Assembly (NCBI GenBank): GCA_945878375.1
Contig: CAMDWG010000001.1
Coordinates: forward strand, 310,001 to 374,000
DNA from: Roseomonas mucosa
GTDB taxonomy: Bacteria > Pseudomonadota > Alphaproteobacteria > Acetobacterales > Acetobacteraceae
Length of the DNA: 64,000 bases
Direction: 5' to 3'
Position 1 is the first letter of the stretch; the number at the start of each line of letters is the position of its first letter. Made by a program: the position numbers and the translations under genes. Below the pieces are notes generated by a model. That model made no database searches and was not told the origin of the DNA. It was given only the letters and a program-made list of their open reading frames with translations. This document shows, in pieces, positions 1 through 9,149 of this stretch.

Positions 1-65
1 GATCCCTCGTCCCGCAGCACGGGATGATTGAAGCGCGGCGTGGCCGGGACCATCTGATCCCCGCC

Positions 66-311
66 ATGTCCTACCTTCTCGCCATCCTTGTCCCGCCCCT
101 GTCGCTGCTGCTGCAGGGGCGGCCGTTCCAGGCGGTGTTCAACGGGATGCTCTGGCTGGGCAGCCTGGTGTTCATCCTGCTGCCCTTCGTCGCGGGCCAG
201 CTGGGCTGGCTGGTGGCGGTGATCTGGGCCGTGGTGGTGGTCCACAACCGCCGCAGCGAGGAACGCGACCGCCGCCTGATCGACGCCGCGCTGCGCCGCC
301 AGCGCGGATAG
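66..311 (+). CDS. Small membrane protein, YqaE/Pmp3-like
   Basis: Encodes 81 residues. The N-terminal half contains two hydrophobic stretches (about residues 3-15 and 24-55) separated by a short polar turn, followed by a charged Arg/Glu-rich tail. The PPLSLLLQGR turn and small size resemble the Pmp3/YqaE (UPF0057) family of inner-membrane proteolipids, whose exact role is unclear. An upstream in-frame ATG exists at 24, but the residues it would add are charged and unlike a membrane protein N-terminus, so the start at 66 is preferred. It converges on the M48 protease gene. Family assignment is by general appearance only. Confidence 0.6.
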   Translation: MSYLLAILVPPLSLLLQGRPFQAVFNGMLWLGSLVFILLPFVAGQLGWLVAVIWAVVVVHNRRSEERDRRLIDAALRRQRG

Positions 312-335
312 GCAGCGCCCGTCAGGGCGCCTGCC
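311..335. terminator. Hairpin at convergent junction
   Basis: GGCAGCGCCC, loop GTCA, then GGGCGCCTGCC: a strong GC stem with one bulge, spanning the stops of the rightward membrane-protein gene and the leftward M48 gene. No clear T-run follows, so termination activity is inferred from position only. Confidence 0.35.
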
Positions 336-1344
336 GCAAGATCCGCGCGCGCTCCGCTGCATCCGGATGCGTGCCGAGCCAGCCGAGGCCTCCCTCGCCG
401 CCCGGGCCGAGCCGCTCCAGAAGCCGTGCCAGATCCTCGGTGGGAGTGCCAAGGCCACGCAGAATGCCCGCGGCGATCAGATCGGCCTCCCGTTCGAAGT
501 CCCGGGAATAGGCGTTGACGACAACGAGTCCGAAGGAGGCCGCCAGTTCGTCGATCATCGTCCCCGCATCGCCGAAGACCAGCGCAACCATCAGCAGGAA
601 CGATCCCGCGCGCACCGCCTGGCGCAACCCATGGCGTTCCCGCACATGCGCCAGTTCATGCGCCATCACCCCGGCCAGCGCCGCATCAGACGGCGCGAGC
701 GCCACGAGGGCATCCGTCATCACCACCGGCCCGCCGGGAAAGGCCACCGCATTCGCGCCCATCTGGCGAGAGGCCCGCAACAGCAGCGTGGGCGGAGCAT
801 CGGCGAGGTCCGATGCCGCCGCCACGCGCGCGAACAGCGCCTGCAGCGCCGCCTGCCGGTCCGGCGGCAGGGTCGAGGGTGTGAAGGCGCCGCCATCCAT
901 CCGCGCGAACACCATGGCGCCGATCCGGGCTTCCAGCGCGGGCGGCACCGCCATCGCCGCCCGATCCGCCACCACCGGCAGGCCGAACCGAACGCCCAGC
1001 GCCAGCAGCAGCACGCAGCCCAGCAGCAGCGCAATGTTCCGCCAGTTCGGACGCTCTAACCAGGCGAGCCTGTGTCGTCCCGCGGCGGCGAGGCCGCCGA
1101 CCAGCCGGTCGAGCGCCTCGTCATCCTCGGTGACGAAGGCAACGCCGTCGCCGAACTCCGCACGCCTCGCGCTGCCGGAGACGCGCTGCGTCAGGCCGCG
1201 CAATGGGCCGAGCAAGCGTGGCGCCGGCTCACCGTCCAGCCAGGCCAGGAACCGGCCATCGGGATCGCGGTCCAGCCAAGCCGGGTGTGGGCGGGTGGAG
1301 CCGGGGTCGAACAGCCGGCCAGCCGGTGCGCGATGGGGGTTCAC
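322..1344 (-). CDS. M48 family metallopeptidase (membrane-anchored)
   Basis: 340 residues from a GTG start whose last bases overlap the stop of the upstream DUF898 gene (GTGA), implying translational coupling. One hydrophobic segment lies near residues 103-123. The zinc-protease motif HELAH is at about 229-233 and the third ligand region FEREAD at about 283-288, followed by THPD near 326, as in M48/HtpX-Oma1-type peptidases. By family knowledge such enzymes cleave membrane or periplasmic proteins. The substrate is unknown. A longer reading from further upstream would run through the DUF898 gene and is rejected. Confidence 0.85.
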   Translation of the reverse strand: MNPHRAPAGRLFDPGSTRPHPAWLDRDPDGRFLAWLDGEPAPRLLGPLRGLTQRVSGSARRAEFGDGVAFVTEDDEALDRLVGGLAAAGRHRLAWLERPNWRNIALLLGCVLLLALGVRFGLPVVADRAAMAVPPALEARIGAMVFARMDGGAFTPSTLPPDRQAALQALFARVAAASDLADAPPTLLLRASRQMGANAVAFPGGPVVMTDALVALAPSDAALAGVMAHELAHVRERHGLRQAVRAGSFLLMVALVFGDAGTMIDELAASFGLVVVNAYSRDFEREADLIAAGILRGLGTPTEDLARLLERLGPGGEGGLGWLGTHPDAAERARILRQAP

Positions 1345-2417
1345 ACGCCGATTTCGATACCCTGGAGGCCGCCGAACTCGGCGCCGAAGGCACCGCCCGG
1401 CCCGACCTGCTCGCCCATGAACTGGTCGAGGCTGCCGGCCGGCAGCATGGCCACCGATTCGACATCGTAGCGCCAGGACCGCACGGCGGCCCACGGGATC
1501 AGCAAGCCGAAGGACGCGATGATCGCCAGGAAATTGCTGATGCGGATCCAAGCGAAGCGCTGCTCCGACAGGTTGCAAGCGAAGCGGTGGCCGCGCTCCA
1601 GCCGCAGCGCGTTGAGCGTCGCATTGCGCGCCGCCGCGGCGAACCAGGCGGAGGCCAGCAGGAAGCCCAGTATGGTGCATAGCGGGGTCCAAGCCGCGGC
1701 GACGATCGGGAAGACAATGCGCGGCAGCAGGGCTTGCAAGACGTCCCCGAATGCAAGCCAGACCAGCCAGCCGCCCAGGACTGCGCCTAGCCAAAGCACG
1801 ATCGCAATGAACAAGCCGCTATAGAAGGGCCCCAGTGGCGGATCCGCCTCGAACCGGCTGCTGCCGAACCGCAGGTGGTTCACCTGCACCCGCCGCATCG
1901 CCCGCGCGGCGAAGGGAAACAGGGCGCCGAGCGTGAGGGTCGCCGCGACCGGCCACAACCCATAGGCCTTGAAGACGTCCGCATAGCGGCCGGTCCAGGC
2001 GAAGCGCAGGTTACGCCACAGCGTGACCCTGGCATGGAAGCGAAGCGAGGCCATCACCAGCCAGGGGAGGGCGAACAGAAGCAGGAAGAACAGCGCCCCC
2101 TGCACCCACGGTCCCGTGAAATGTCCGACGACGCTGTAGGCCAGGATGAGCGCCACCGCGATCAGGCGCCCCGTCAGGATCGCGATGGGAGAAGCGGTGT
2201 AGCTGAAGCCGTCGCCGTCCAGCTTCGTGTTGCCGTAGAAAAACTGCATCCGCCGCACCTTCGCCCAGGCCGAATAGATGCCAAGCGTCACCACGGTCAG
2301 CAGGATGTTCACCACCCAGATCTGGAAATACGCCCGGGCACTGCCCGTGAAGACCAAGGGAAGGCGGTGTTCCGCCTCGGGGTCCGGGGGCGCGGCATGG
2401 GATGGAATCGTATCCAT
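1341..2417 (-). CDS. DUF898 (YjgN-like) multi-pass membrane protein
   Basis: 358 residues. A soluble N-terminus of about 35 residues precedes several hydrophobic segments, each followed by FxxNTKLDG- or RVQVNHLRFG-like loops, the repeat pattern typical of DUF898/YjgN inner-membrane proteins of unknown function. The ATG at 2417 is chosen. A TTG 36 bases upstream is possible but lacks a better ribosome site. It overlaps the downstream M48 peptidase by four bases, so the two probably form an operon, an association that suggests a shared envelope role (inference). Confidence 0.8.
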   Translation of the reverse strand: MDTIPSHAAPPDPEAEHRLPLVFTGSARAYFQIWVVNILLTVVTLGIYSAWAKVRRMQFFYGNTKLDGDGFSYTASPIAILTGRLIAVALILAYSVVGHFTGPWVQGALFFLLLFALPWLVMASLRFHARVTLWRNLRFAWTGRYADVFKAYGLWPVAATLTLGALFPFAARAMRRVQVNHLRFGSSRFEADPPLGPFYSGLFIAIVLWLGAVLGGWLVWLAFGDVLQALLPRIVFPIVAAAWTPLCTILGFLLASAWFAAAARNATLNALRLERGHRFACNLSEQRFAWIRISNFLAIIASFGLLIPWAAVRSWRYDVESVAMLPAGSLDQFMGEQVGPGGAFGAEFGGLQGIEIGV

Positions 2418-2478
2418 GCCGCAATTGTTAAGGGCGGCCCCATTCGTTGGCAAGTTTCAACAGAACCATGTACGCGCG

Positions 2479-4734
2479 CTACATGAACCCCACCGGGTCC
2501 ACGTCGATCTGAACGCGGACGCTGTTCGGCAACTCGACGCGGGACACCCAGTCGCGCAGCACCGGCTGCACCTGAACGTCGCGCCGCGCCTTCAGCAGCA
2601 GGCGCCGGCGGTGGCGCCCGCGCAGCAACGCCAGCGGCGCAGGCGCGGGGCCCAGCACCTCGATCCCCGGCATGCGCGGCGCCGCCAGGCCCAGGTCGCG
2701 CGCGGCGCGGTCGGCTTCCCGCTCATCCTCGCTGCTCACGATCAGCGCGGCCAGCCGCCCGAAGGGCGGCCAATGGCCGGGGCGGCGGCCCGCCGCTTCT
2801 TCCGCCATGAAGGCCGCGACATCGCCAGAGACCAGCGCCCGCATCACCGGATGGTCCGGCGAGAAGGTTTGCAGCATCACACGCCCCGGCGCCTCCGCAC
2901 GGCCCGCGCGGCCGCTCACCTGGTGCAGCAATTGCAGCGTGCGTTCGGCCGCGCGCAGATCGCCCCCCGCCAGGCCGAGATCGGCATCCACCACGCCCAC
3001 CAGCGTCAGATGCGGGAAATGCCAGCCCTTGGCGACGATCTGCGTGCCGATGATCAGGTCCACCTGCCGCGCCGCGATCGCTTCCGCCGCCGCCGTCGCG
3101 GCGGCGGGGCCGGGGATGGTGTCGGATGCCATGACGATGCGGCGCGCATCGGGGAACAGGGCCTCCACCTCCTCCAGCACGCGTTCGACGCCGGGGCCCA
3201 CCGGCGTCAGCGATCCCTGCGCGGCGCATTCCGGGCATTGCCCGGGCAAGGGCTCGGCATGGCCGCAATGGTGGCATTGCAGGCGCCGCTGGGCGCGATG
3301 TTCTACCAGCCAGGCTGTGCAGTTCGGGCAGCGCATCCGGTGCCCGCAGCTGCGGCAGAGCGTGAGTGGCGCGTAGCCCCGCCGATTGAGGAACAGCATG
3401 GCCTGTTCGCCGCGCGCCAGCGTGTCCTTCACCGCCTCGATCAGCAGGGGCGACAGGAAGCGGCCGCGTTCCGACGGGTGGCTCCGCAGGTCGATCGGCT
3501 CCACCACCGGCAGCCCAGCGCTGCCATGGCGTTCCGACAGGTGCAGATGGGCGTAGCGCCCGGTCTCGGCATTGGTCAGCGTCTCGAGCGACGGGGTGGC
3601 GGAGACGAGCACGCAGGACGCCTTGGCCAGCCGCGCCCGCACCACCGCCATGTCGCGCGCGTGGTAGATCACGCCGTCTTCCTGCTTGAAGGCGGTCTCA
3701 TGCTCCTCATCCACGATGATCAGGCCAAGGTCGGGGAAGGGCAGGAACAGCGCGCTGCGGGCACCGACGACCACCGGCGCCTCCCCTTCCGCGATGGCGC
3801 GCCAGGTGTCGCGGCGGGTGCGGGACGAGAGTTCGGAATGCCACAGCGCCGGACACATCTCCCCCCGCGCCAGGGATGCGACGCCGAAGCGGCGCCGGAA
3901 GCGGTCCAGCCATTGGGCCGACAGCGCAATCTCCGGCAGCAGCACCAGCGATTGCCGCCCCTGCCGGATGCATTCGGCGATGGCTTCCAGATAGACCTCA
4001 GTCTTGCCGGAACCCGTCACGCCGGTCAGCAGCGTCACGCCGAACTCTCGCGCCGCCGCCTTGGCGCACAGCGCATCGGCGGCGGCGCGCTGGCCGGGGC
4101 CGAGGATGGGGCCGGGATGATCCGGGTCCGGGCGCGGGAAGGCCGCGCCGCGCGGCATCAGCGCGGGCACCAGCAGCCCGGCATCCGCCAGCCCCCGCAC
4201 CACGCCGGGCGAGACCCCCGCCGCCACCGCCAGGTCGCCGCCCGATCGCACATCCCCCGGGCCGAGCAGGTCCAGCACGCGCCGGCGCGCCGGGGTCAGC
4301 TTCAGATCTTCCCGCAACGCGCCGGAGGCCGCCTGCCACCCGGCCTTGGCGGGCAGCGGTTCCAGCGCGGCGGGGGCGCTCATCGCCATCCGCAGCACCG
4401 CGCCGGGCGGGCTGAGCGTGTAGGCCGCGACCCATTCCACGAAGCGGCGCAGGCTTTCGCCCATCGGCGGCGCATCCAGCACGGCCTGGATGTTCTTCAC
4501 CTTATGCGCCGGCAGCGTCGCGTCGGGCTCCCCATCCCAGGCCACGCCGATCGCCTCTCGCCCGCCCAACGGGACGACGACGAAATGCCCGGGCGCGGCA
4601 TCGAGCCCCGCAGGCAGGCGGTAGTCATAGGTGCCGGCCTCGAGCGGCAAGGGCAGCATGACGCGAAGCCGTGGCCCGGAAGCAACGCCCGGCGGTTGGT
4701 TCGGTGCTGGCGCCTTCCGGTTCAACGCACGCAT
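2479..4734 (-). CDS. priA: Primosomal replication restart helicase PriA
   Basis: 751 residues, near the family's usual 730. N-terminal 3'-DNA-binding region, then a superfamily 2 helicase with Walker [11 protein letters not shown] (about 238-247), DEEH box at about 342-345, and the conserved eight-Cys zinc module ([13 protein letters not shown] and [17 protein letters not shown]) at about 455-505 that is diagnostic of PriA. It reloads the replisome at stalled forks. ATG at 4734 is chosen; an internal ATG at 4659 is an alternative. It is divergent from the aldolase gene with 75 bases between starts, so their promoters share that gap. Confidence 0.96.
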   Translation of the reverse strand: MRALNRKAPAPNQPPGVASGPRLRVMLPLPLEAGTYDYRLPAGLDAAPGHFVVVPLGGREAIGVAWDGEPDATLPAHKVKNIQAVLDAPPMGESLRRFVEWVAAYTLSPPGAVLRMAMSAPAALEPLPAKAGWQAASGALREDLKLTPARRRVLDLLGPGDVRSGGDLAVAAGVSPGVVRGLADAGLLVPALMPRGAAFPRPDPDHPGPILGPGQRAAADALCAKAAAREFGVTLLTGVTGSGKTEVYLEAIAECIRQGRQSLVLLPEIALSAQWLDRFRRRFGVASLARGEMCPALWHSELSSRTRRDTWRAIAEGEAPVVVGARSALFLPFPDLGLIIVDEEHETAFKQEDGVIYHARDMAVVRARLAKASCVLVSATPSLETLTNAETGRYAHLHLSERHGSAGLPVVEPIDLRSHPSERGRFLSPLLIEAVKDTLARGEQAMLFLNRRGYAPLTLCRSCGHRMRCPNCTAWLVEHRAQRRLQCHHCGHAEPLPGQCPECAAQGSLTPVGPGVERVLEEVEALFPDARRIVMASDTIPGPAAATAAAEAIAARQVDLIIGTQIVAKGWHFPHLTLVGVVDADLGLAGGDLRAAERTLQLLHQVSGRAGRAEAPGRVMLQTFSPDHPVMRALVSGDVAAFMAEEAAGRRPGHWPPFGRLAALIVSSEDEREADRAARDLGLAAPRMPGIEVLGPAPAPLALLRGRHRRRLLLKARRDVQVQPVLRDWVSRVELPNSVRVQIDVDPVGFM

Positions 4735-4809
4735 CCTGTATGCTGAGGCCTCGTTCGGTTGATAGACCACGGGGCCGAGGGCGGCCTGCCAGTCCGGGGA
4801 ATATATAGG

Positions 4810-5466
4810 ATGAAATTCTTTGTGGACACCGCCGAGGTGTCCGAAATCCGCGCGCTGGCCGAAACCGGCCTCGTGGATGGCGTGACCACCAACCCGAGCC
4901 TGATCGCCAAGTCCGGCCGCAACATGGCCGAGGTCATCGCCGAGATCTGCGCCATCACCCCCGGCCCCGTCTCCGCCGAGGTCACGGCCACCGATTTCGA
5001 GACGATGCTGGCCGAGGGCCGGTATCTGCGCGGTATCGCCAAGAATGTCTGCGTGAAGGTGCCGCTGACGGAAGCGGGGCTCAGGACCTGCCGCGCGCTG
5101 TCCAACGAAGGCACGCCGGTGAATGTGACGCTCTGCTTCTCGGCGGCGCAGGCGCTGCTGGCGGCGAAGGCGGGCGCGGCCTTCATCTCTCCCTTCGTCG
5201 GGCGGCTCGACGATATCGCGCAGGACGGGATGGGGCTGATCGCCGACATCGTGCAGATGTACCGCAACTATCCGAACCTGAAGACGGAAGTGCTGGTCGC
5301 CTCGGTCCGCCACCCGATCCACCTGGTGCAATCGGCGAAGCTCGGCGCGCATGTCGCCACCCTGCCGCCGGCGGTGATCCGCCAGCTGCTGAAGCATCCG
5401 CTGACCGATAGCGGCCTGGCGGCCTTCCTGGCCGACTGGACGAAGACAGGGCAATCCATCCTGTGA
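4810..5466 (+). CDS. fsa: Fructose-6-phosphate aldolase / transaldolase (small type)
   Basis: 218 residues, the length of the TalC/FsaA subfamily. GVTTNPS at 24-30 and the Schiff-base lysine in VKVP (K83) are visible. Residue 57 is Glu in SAEV. Family knowledge associates Glu there with transaldolase and Gln with aldolase activity, so a true transaldolase of the pentose phosphate pathway is likely. The start at 4810 gives the typical [10 protein letters not shown]-terminus. A TATATA run lies directly upstream of the ATG and only a weak AGG ribosome site is present, so a very short leader is possible. It overlaps the next gene by GTGA. Confidence 0.92.
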   Translation: MKFFVDTAEVSEIRALAETGLVDGVTTNPSLIAKSGRNMAEVIAEICAITPGPVSAEVTATDFETMLAEGRYLRGIAKNVCVKVPLTEAGLRTCRALSNEGTPVNVTLCFSAAQALLAAKAGAAFISPFVGRLDDIAQDGMGLIADIVQMYRNYPNLKTEVLVASVRHPIHLVQSAKLGAHVATLPPAVIRQLLKHPLTDSGLAAFLADWTKTGQSIL

Positions 5467-6143
5467 CCAAGGCGGCCGCACCGCTCCTCGACCCAGACCC
5501 GCTGGCCGAGGAGGTTGCGGCCTTTCTCGTTGCGAACCCGGATTTCCTGGCGCATCGCCCGGATCTCTATCGCGCGCTGACCCCGCCGCGGCGCCTGCAT
5601 GGCGAGAACCTGGCGGATCACATGGTCGCGATGGTCGCTGCCGAACGCGCCCGGCTGCGGACCATCGAAGCCGAGATGCAGGACGCCATCGCAACCGGCC
5701 GCGCCGGGACGGGGCTGGTGCTGCGCGTCCGGCTGGCGGTGCTGGCGCTGATGCGCGCGCGCGACGTGATCGACACCATCGCGCAGGAATGGCCGCCGCT
5801 GCTGCGGGTCGAGGCGTGTTCGCTGCTGGCAGAACCCCGCCGACAGGGCGGCGGCGGCGTCCCCTACCACGGCGTCCGCGCCCTGCCGGCGGGCAGCGTG
5901 GCGCGGCTGCTCGGCGATGGGCGCGACGCCCGCGTGCGCGCCGAGGTGACCGAGGCCGCGTTGCTGCACGCAGAGGCCGCGCCCCTTGTCGCGCGCGATG
6001 CGTTGGTGCGGGTGCCGCTCTGGTGCGGCACGCCCTGCATCCTGGCGATCGGGGCGCGGGAGCCGGTGGCGCTGCCGGCGCGGCAATCCGTGCAGACCCT
6101 TGCCTTCCTCGGACGCACCGTCGCGGCGGCGCTGGGGCGCTGA
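5463..6143 (+). CDS. DUF484 family protein (GAF-like)
   Basis: 226 residues with a GTG start overlapping the aldolase stop. The N-terminal sequence with [15 protein letters not shown] followed by a GAF-like fold is characteristic of DUF484. Members of this family lie immediately upstream of xerC in many proteobacteria, exactly as here (TGA directly followed by the xerC ATG), and no biochemical role is established. The conserved pairing suggests a link to recombination or cell-cycle control, which is inference. Confidence 0.88.
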   Translation: MTKAAAPLLDPDPLAEEVAAFLVANPDFLAHRPDLYRALTPPRRLHGENLADHMVAMVAAERARLRTIEAEMQDAIATGRAGTGLVLRVRLAVLALMRARDVIDTIAQEWPPLLRVEACSLLAEPRRQGGGGVPYHGVRALPAGSVARLLGDGRDARVRAEVTEAALLHAEAAPLVARDALVRVPLWCGTPCILAIGAREPVALPARQSVQTLAFLGRTVAAALGR

Positions 6144-7076
6144 ATGGACGGCACGGCCCTGGTCGCCACCTGGCTGGAGGCGCTGGCGCGCGAACGCCGC
6201 GCCAGCGCCAATACGGTGGAGGCCTATGGCGCCGATCTTGGCCTGTTCCTCGGCTTCCTGACACGCCATCTGGGCGAGCCGCCGGACCTCGCGGCGCTCG
6301 GCTCGCTACGCCCAGCCGATCTGCGAGGTTTCCTCGCGGAACGCGCGCGGGAGGGCGATGCGAACGCCACGCGCGCGCGGCGGCTGGCGGCGGTGCGCGG
6401 CTTCCTGCGCCATCTGGCGCGGCGGCACCAGGGCAGCACGGCCGCCATCGCGGGGCTGCGCGGGCCGCGCGCCAAGGCCCCCGTGCCGCGCGCCCTGACG
6501 CCGGAGGCCGCGAAGGAAGCCGCCCAGGGCATCGGCGCCGTCCACGATCCCGACCGCGCACTGCACCCCGCGATGCAGGCCGCGCGCGATGTCGCGCTGT
6601 TCACGCTGCTCTATGGCTGCGGGCTTCGGATCGGGGAGGCGCTCGGCCTCGACCTGCGGGACGCGCCGCTGCCGGGGGCAGACGCCGCACTGCGCGTGCG
6701 CGGCAAGGGCGACAAGGAAAGGCTGGTACCCGTCCTGCCCGCCGTGCGGCAGGCGATGGCGGCCTGGATCGCGCAGCATCCGGACCCCAGGCCGGATGCG
6801 CCGCTGTTCGTGGGCGCGCGGGGCGCGCGGCTGGATGCGGCGGTGGCGCAGCGGAACCTGCGGAATTGGCGCCGGCTGGCCGGCCTGCCGGAGCACGCGA
6901 CGCCGCATGCGCTGCGGCATTCCTTCGCAACCCATCTGCTCGGCGGCGGGGCCGATCTGCGGGCCATCCAGGACCTGCTCGGCCATGCCAGCCTGTCCAC
7001 CACCCAGCGCTACACCAAGGTGGATGCGGCGCGGCTGCTGGAGACCTGGCGGCAGGCTCACCCGCGCGCGGACTGA
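6144..7076 (+). CDS. xerC: Tyrosine recombinase XerC
   Basis: 310 residues. N-terminal SAM-like DNA-binding domain (about 5-95) and C-terminal catalytic domain with the full set of active residues: R162 in GLRIGEAL, lysine in RGKGDKER (188-191), H255 and R258 in [11 protein letters not shown]281 in LGHASL, and nucleophile Y290 in TQRYTKV. It resolves chromosome dimers at dif with XerD. The gene abuts DUF484 with no gap. There are no integrase-specific extensions or att-like neighbours, so it is the housekeeping enzyme rather than a phage integrase. Confidence 0.95.
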   Translation: MDGTALVATWLEALARERRASANTVEAYGADLGLFLGFLTRHLGEPPDLAALGSLRPADLRGFLAERAREGDANATRARRLAAVRGFLRHLARRHQGSTAAIAGLRGPRAKAPVPRALTPEAAKEAAQGIGAVHDPDRALHPAMQAARDVALFTLLYGCGLRIGEALGLDLRDAPLPGADAALRVRGKGDKERLVPVLPAVRQAMAAWIAQHPDPRPDAPLFVGARGARLDAAVAQRNLRNWRRLAGLPEHATPHALRHSFATHLLGGGADLRAIQDLLGHASLSTTQRYTKVDAARLLETWRQAHPRAD

Positions 7077-7347
7077 GTTGCCCACACCACCGCTTCGCGG
7101 CGCTGCACACGCGCGCTGGATTACCGCGATTTCAGCCCGCCCCCATCCGGGCGAGAAGGTTGCTCCCGCACTCTGTCGCTTCGGGTCGCCGGCCATGGGC
7201 GGCCCGCTTCCTTGCCCACCCGCCGCCCTCCCTCTCCTCCGCCGAGGATACAGGACCGCCCGGGCCGGGCCTTCCGCATTCGGTGGCGGCCATTCCCGGC
7301 AGGCCGACATCGACGAGGCCGCGATCCCACCAGGGATCCGGCCCCTC
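7077..7347. other. Intergenic stretch without a convincing gene
   Basis: About 270 bases between xerC and a strong terminator. I find no protein-like frame with a ribosome site. I compared it by eye with SRP RNA, tmRNA and tRNA consensus features and found no match. Together with the downstream terminator it could encode a small RNA or be a long 3' untranslated region of the aldolase-xerC operon. Confidence 0.4.
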
Positions 7348-7383
7348 GGCCCGGTCGCAGCAATGCGGCCGGGCCTTTCTTTT
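7348..7383 (+). terminator. Rho-independent terminator with GCAA tetraloop
   Basis: GGCCCGGT then CGCA, loop GCAA, TGCG then GCCGGGCC, followed by TTTCTTTT. The twelve-pair stem has a single G-T wobble, the loop fits the stable GNRA class, and the T-run is on the + strand. It is the clearest intrinsic terminator in the window and lies 272 bases after the xerC stop. Confidence 0.88.
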
Positions 7384-7454
7384 GGCGCTCCGTCACGCGC
7401 GACGATTCGGGCGTGCCCCTGGCGGTGCGGGCGCGGTGAAGCTAGAGCACACCC

Positions 7455-8237
7455 ATGCCGCACGACATGATCCGCACCAGCCGCGAGGGCGAGATCGCCC
7501 TTGTCACCATCGATCGCCCCGCGAAGCGCAACGCCATGGACCTGCCCATGTGGATCGCGCTGGCCGAGGCGATGGAAGCCGCCTCCGCCGACGACACGCT
7601 GCGCTGCGTCGTGATCCGCGGCGCGGGAGAGGACGCCTTCAGCGCCGGCGCCGACATCACCGCCTTCGAGCGCGAACGCGGCACGCCGGAGCGCGAGGAG
7701 GTCTATGGGCGGGAATTGTCGCGCTCCTTCCAATCCATCCGGCGCTGCCGCCATCCGGTGGTCGCGGCCTGCCGCGGCTGGACCATGGGCGGGGGCTGCG
7801 GCATCGCCACCATGTCCGATTTCCGCATCGGCGGGCCCGGGACCCGCATGGGCATCCCGGCGCGCAATCTGAGCCTGTTCTACCATCCGGGCGAACTCGA
7901 CCCGCTGATGCAGTCGGTGGGCTATGCCGTGACCTGTGAATTGCTGATCGAAGGCCGCGTCTTCACCGGCGAGGAAGCGTTCCAGAAGGGCCTGCTCTCC
8001 CGCCTCGTCCCCGACGAAGCGGTGAAGGAGGAAGCGATGGCGATGGCGCAGCGCATCGCGCAGGGCGCGCCGCTGTCCAACCGCTTCCACAAGGCCATGC
8101 TGCAGAAGCTGCGCGGCGAGCTGCCGCTGACGGAAGACGACCACGCGCGCCTCGGCGCCTTCGCCTACACCGAGGATTTCCGGGAGGCGACGCGCGCCTT
8201 CATCGAGAAGCGGAAGCCGGTCTGGCGCGGTCGCTAG
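7455..8237 (+). CDS. Crotonase / enoyl-CoA hydratase-isomerase family protein
   Basis: 260 residues with a typical crotonase fold: oxyanion-hole motif AFSAGADI at about 61-68 and second motif MGGGCGIA at about 111-118. The two catalytic glutamates of classical enoyl-CoA hydratase are absent. Gly replaces the first (GGGCGIA where GGGCELA is usual) and Ala the second (PARNLS where PEINLG is usual). It therefore probably binds an acyl-CoA but may not hydrate enoyl-CoA; decarboxylase, isomerase or other chemistry is possible. It stands alone after a terminator and is followed by a palindromic repeat. Confidence 0.85.
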   Translation: MPHDMIRTSREGEIALVTIDRPAKRNAMDLPMWIALAEAMEAASADDTLRCVVIRGAGEDAFSAGADITAFERERGTPEREEVYGRELSRSFQSIRRCRHPVVAACRGWTMGGGCGIATMSDFRIGGPGTRMGIPARNLSLFYHPGELDPLMQSVGYAVTCELLIEGRVFTGEEAFQKGLLSRLVPDEAVKEEAMAMAQRIAQGAPLSNRFHKAMLQKLRGELPLTEDDHARLGAFAYTEDFREATRAFIEKRKPVWRGR

Positions 8238-8282
8238 AGCATTTTCAAGCCAAGCGAAATCGCTTGGCGACTCGGAAAATGC
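8236..8282. repeat. Palindromic extragenic repeat, nested inverted repeats
   Basis: Begins inside the TAG of the crotonase gene. Outer arms GCATTTTC (8239-8246) and GAAAATGC (8275-8282) enclose inner arms GCCAAGCGA (8249-8257) and TCGCTTGGC (8260-8268). The AGAGCATTTTC...GAAAATGC frame matches the general form of dispersed palindromes known in many alphaproteobacteria. It may also serve as a transcription end point. Confidence 0.7.
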
Positions 8283-8297
8283 GCACCAACAAATGGC

Positions 8298-8338
8298 TAG
8301 GCCCGTTTCGTCACGACGACCGCGGTGAAACGGGCCTA
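8298..8338. terminator. Perfect 12-bp inverted repeat, possible bidirectional terminator
   Basis: TAGGCCCGTTTC (8298-8309) and GAAACGGGCCTA (8327-8338) form a perfect stem around a 17-base loop, between the ends of the convergent crotonase and thioesterase genes. It sits 15 bases after the nested palindrome and the two may be one composite repeat unit. Confidence 0.55.
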
Positions 8339-8343
8339 AGGGG

Positions 8344-8790
8344 TTACTCCCCGCCGCTGGCCTTCGGCGGCTGGCCTTCCGCCGTCTCGCTGCCCGCGCG
8401 CCAGCGATGGGTCGAGGCGCCGAAGGCCACCATCTGGCCGGCCTCGTCGAACACCTCCGTCCGGCAGAAGAAGATGTTGCGCCCGCGCGTCACCAGGCGC
8501 CCTTCGGCCACCAGCCGCCCCTTGGCGACCTGGCCGGTGAAGCGGCAATCGAGGTCGAGCGTCACGGCGCGGCGGATATTCCCCGGCACGCTGCACCACA
8601 GCCCGGCATAGGCCGCCGCCTGGTCGATCAGCGACAGCATCACCCCGCCATGGACGATGCCGGAGCGGTTCTTGTGCTGGGGGCCGGTCATGCAGGCCAC
8701 GCGGGCGAAGCCATCCTGCCATTCTACAAGCTGGATACCGAGCAGGTCGTGGAAGGCGGCGGGATGGGGGTCGAGCGGCGTGTCGGTCAT
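8344..8790 (-). CDS. PaaI-type hotdog-fold thioesterase
   Basis: 148 residues forming a single hotdog domain. The NRSGIVHGGVMLSLIDQA segment (about 42-59) is the HGG helix signature of PaaI/YdiI-like acyl-CoA thioesterases, with the downstream RRAVTLDLDCRFTG strand. The likely substrate is an aryl- or medium-chain acyl-CoA, but this is not determinable. The start at 8790 gives a normal N-terminus; the open frame extends further but reads through the neighbouring gene's start region. It converges on the crotonase gene and is divergent from the small gene at 8879. Confidence 0.85.
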   Translation of the reverse strand: MTDTPLDPHPAAFHDLLGIQLVEWQDGFARVACMTGPQHKNRSGIVHGGVMLSLIDQAAAYAGLWCSVPGNIRRAVTLDLDCRFTGQVAKGRLVAEGRLVTRGRNIFFCRTEVFDEAGQMVAFGASTHRWRAGSETAEGQPPKASGGE

Positions 8791-8878
8791 GCCTCGCCCC
8801 TGCCGCCCCGCCGCGCCGCGGTCAAGCCGTTGACGCGCAGCCGCCGCCCCCGCACCTGCCAGGACACGGAGACCCGCC

Positions 8879-9136
8879 ATGGCCAGCACCTTCCCCGAGC
8901 ATGTGGAGATCGACGCCAAGGGCGACCCAACGCTGGCGGCAGAGGTGGCGGCGCGGATGCTGGATGCGCCGCTGGATGCCTTCCTGGCCGATCTGCGCGC
9001 GGGCGTCGTCTATTCGGTGGTGGAGCGCGGAGAGGGCGAGGATGCGGGCCGGCTTCGCCTGACGCTCCGCCGCCGCGCGACGACGCGGGTTCTGGTGGTG
9101 GACGCCGCGACCGGCCGCGTGATCGAGGCGTCCTGA
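8879..9136 (+). CDS. Small hypothetical protein (85 aa)
   Basis: 85 residues. I do not recognise it with confidence. It is acidic at the N-terminus, lacks a signal peptide or membrane segment, and ends in an Arg-rich beta-like region (LTLRRRATTRVLVVDAATGRVI). A weak GGAG lies upstream of the ATG. It is divergent from the thioesterase (88 bases between starts) and convergent with motA. The codon usage matches neighbouring genes, which supports it being real. Confidence 0.6.
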   Translation: MASTFPEHVEIDAKGDPTLAAEVAARMLDAPLDAFLADLRAGVVYSVVERGEGEDAGRLRLTLRRRATTRVLVVDAATGRVIEAS

Positions 9137-9149
9137 GACACGCCGCCGT

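Noticed and set aside
2278-4746. 822-codon frame opposite priA
   Set aside because: Antisense to priA, with low-complexity composition. priA carries all expected motifs on the other strand.
7077-7347. SRP RNA, tmRNA or tRNA
   Set aside because: None of the conserved signatures (such as the GGAAG-type SRP loop or TTCGA T-arm) could be found.
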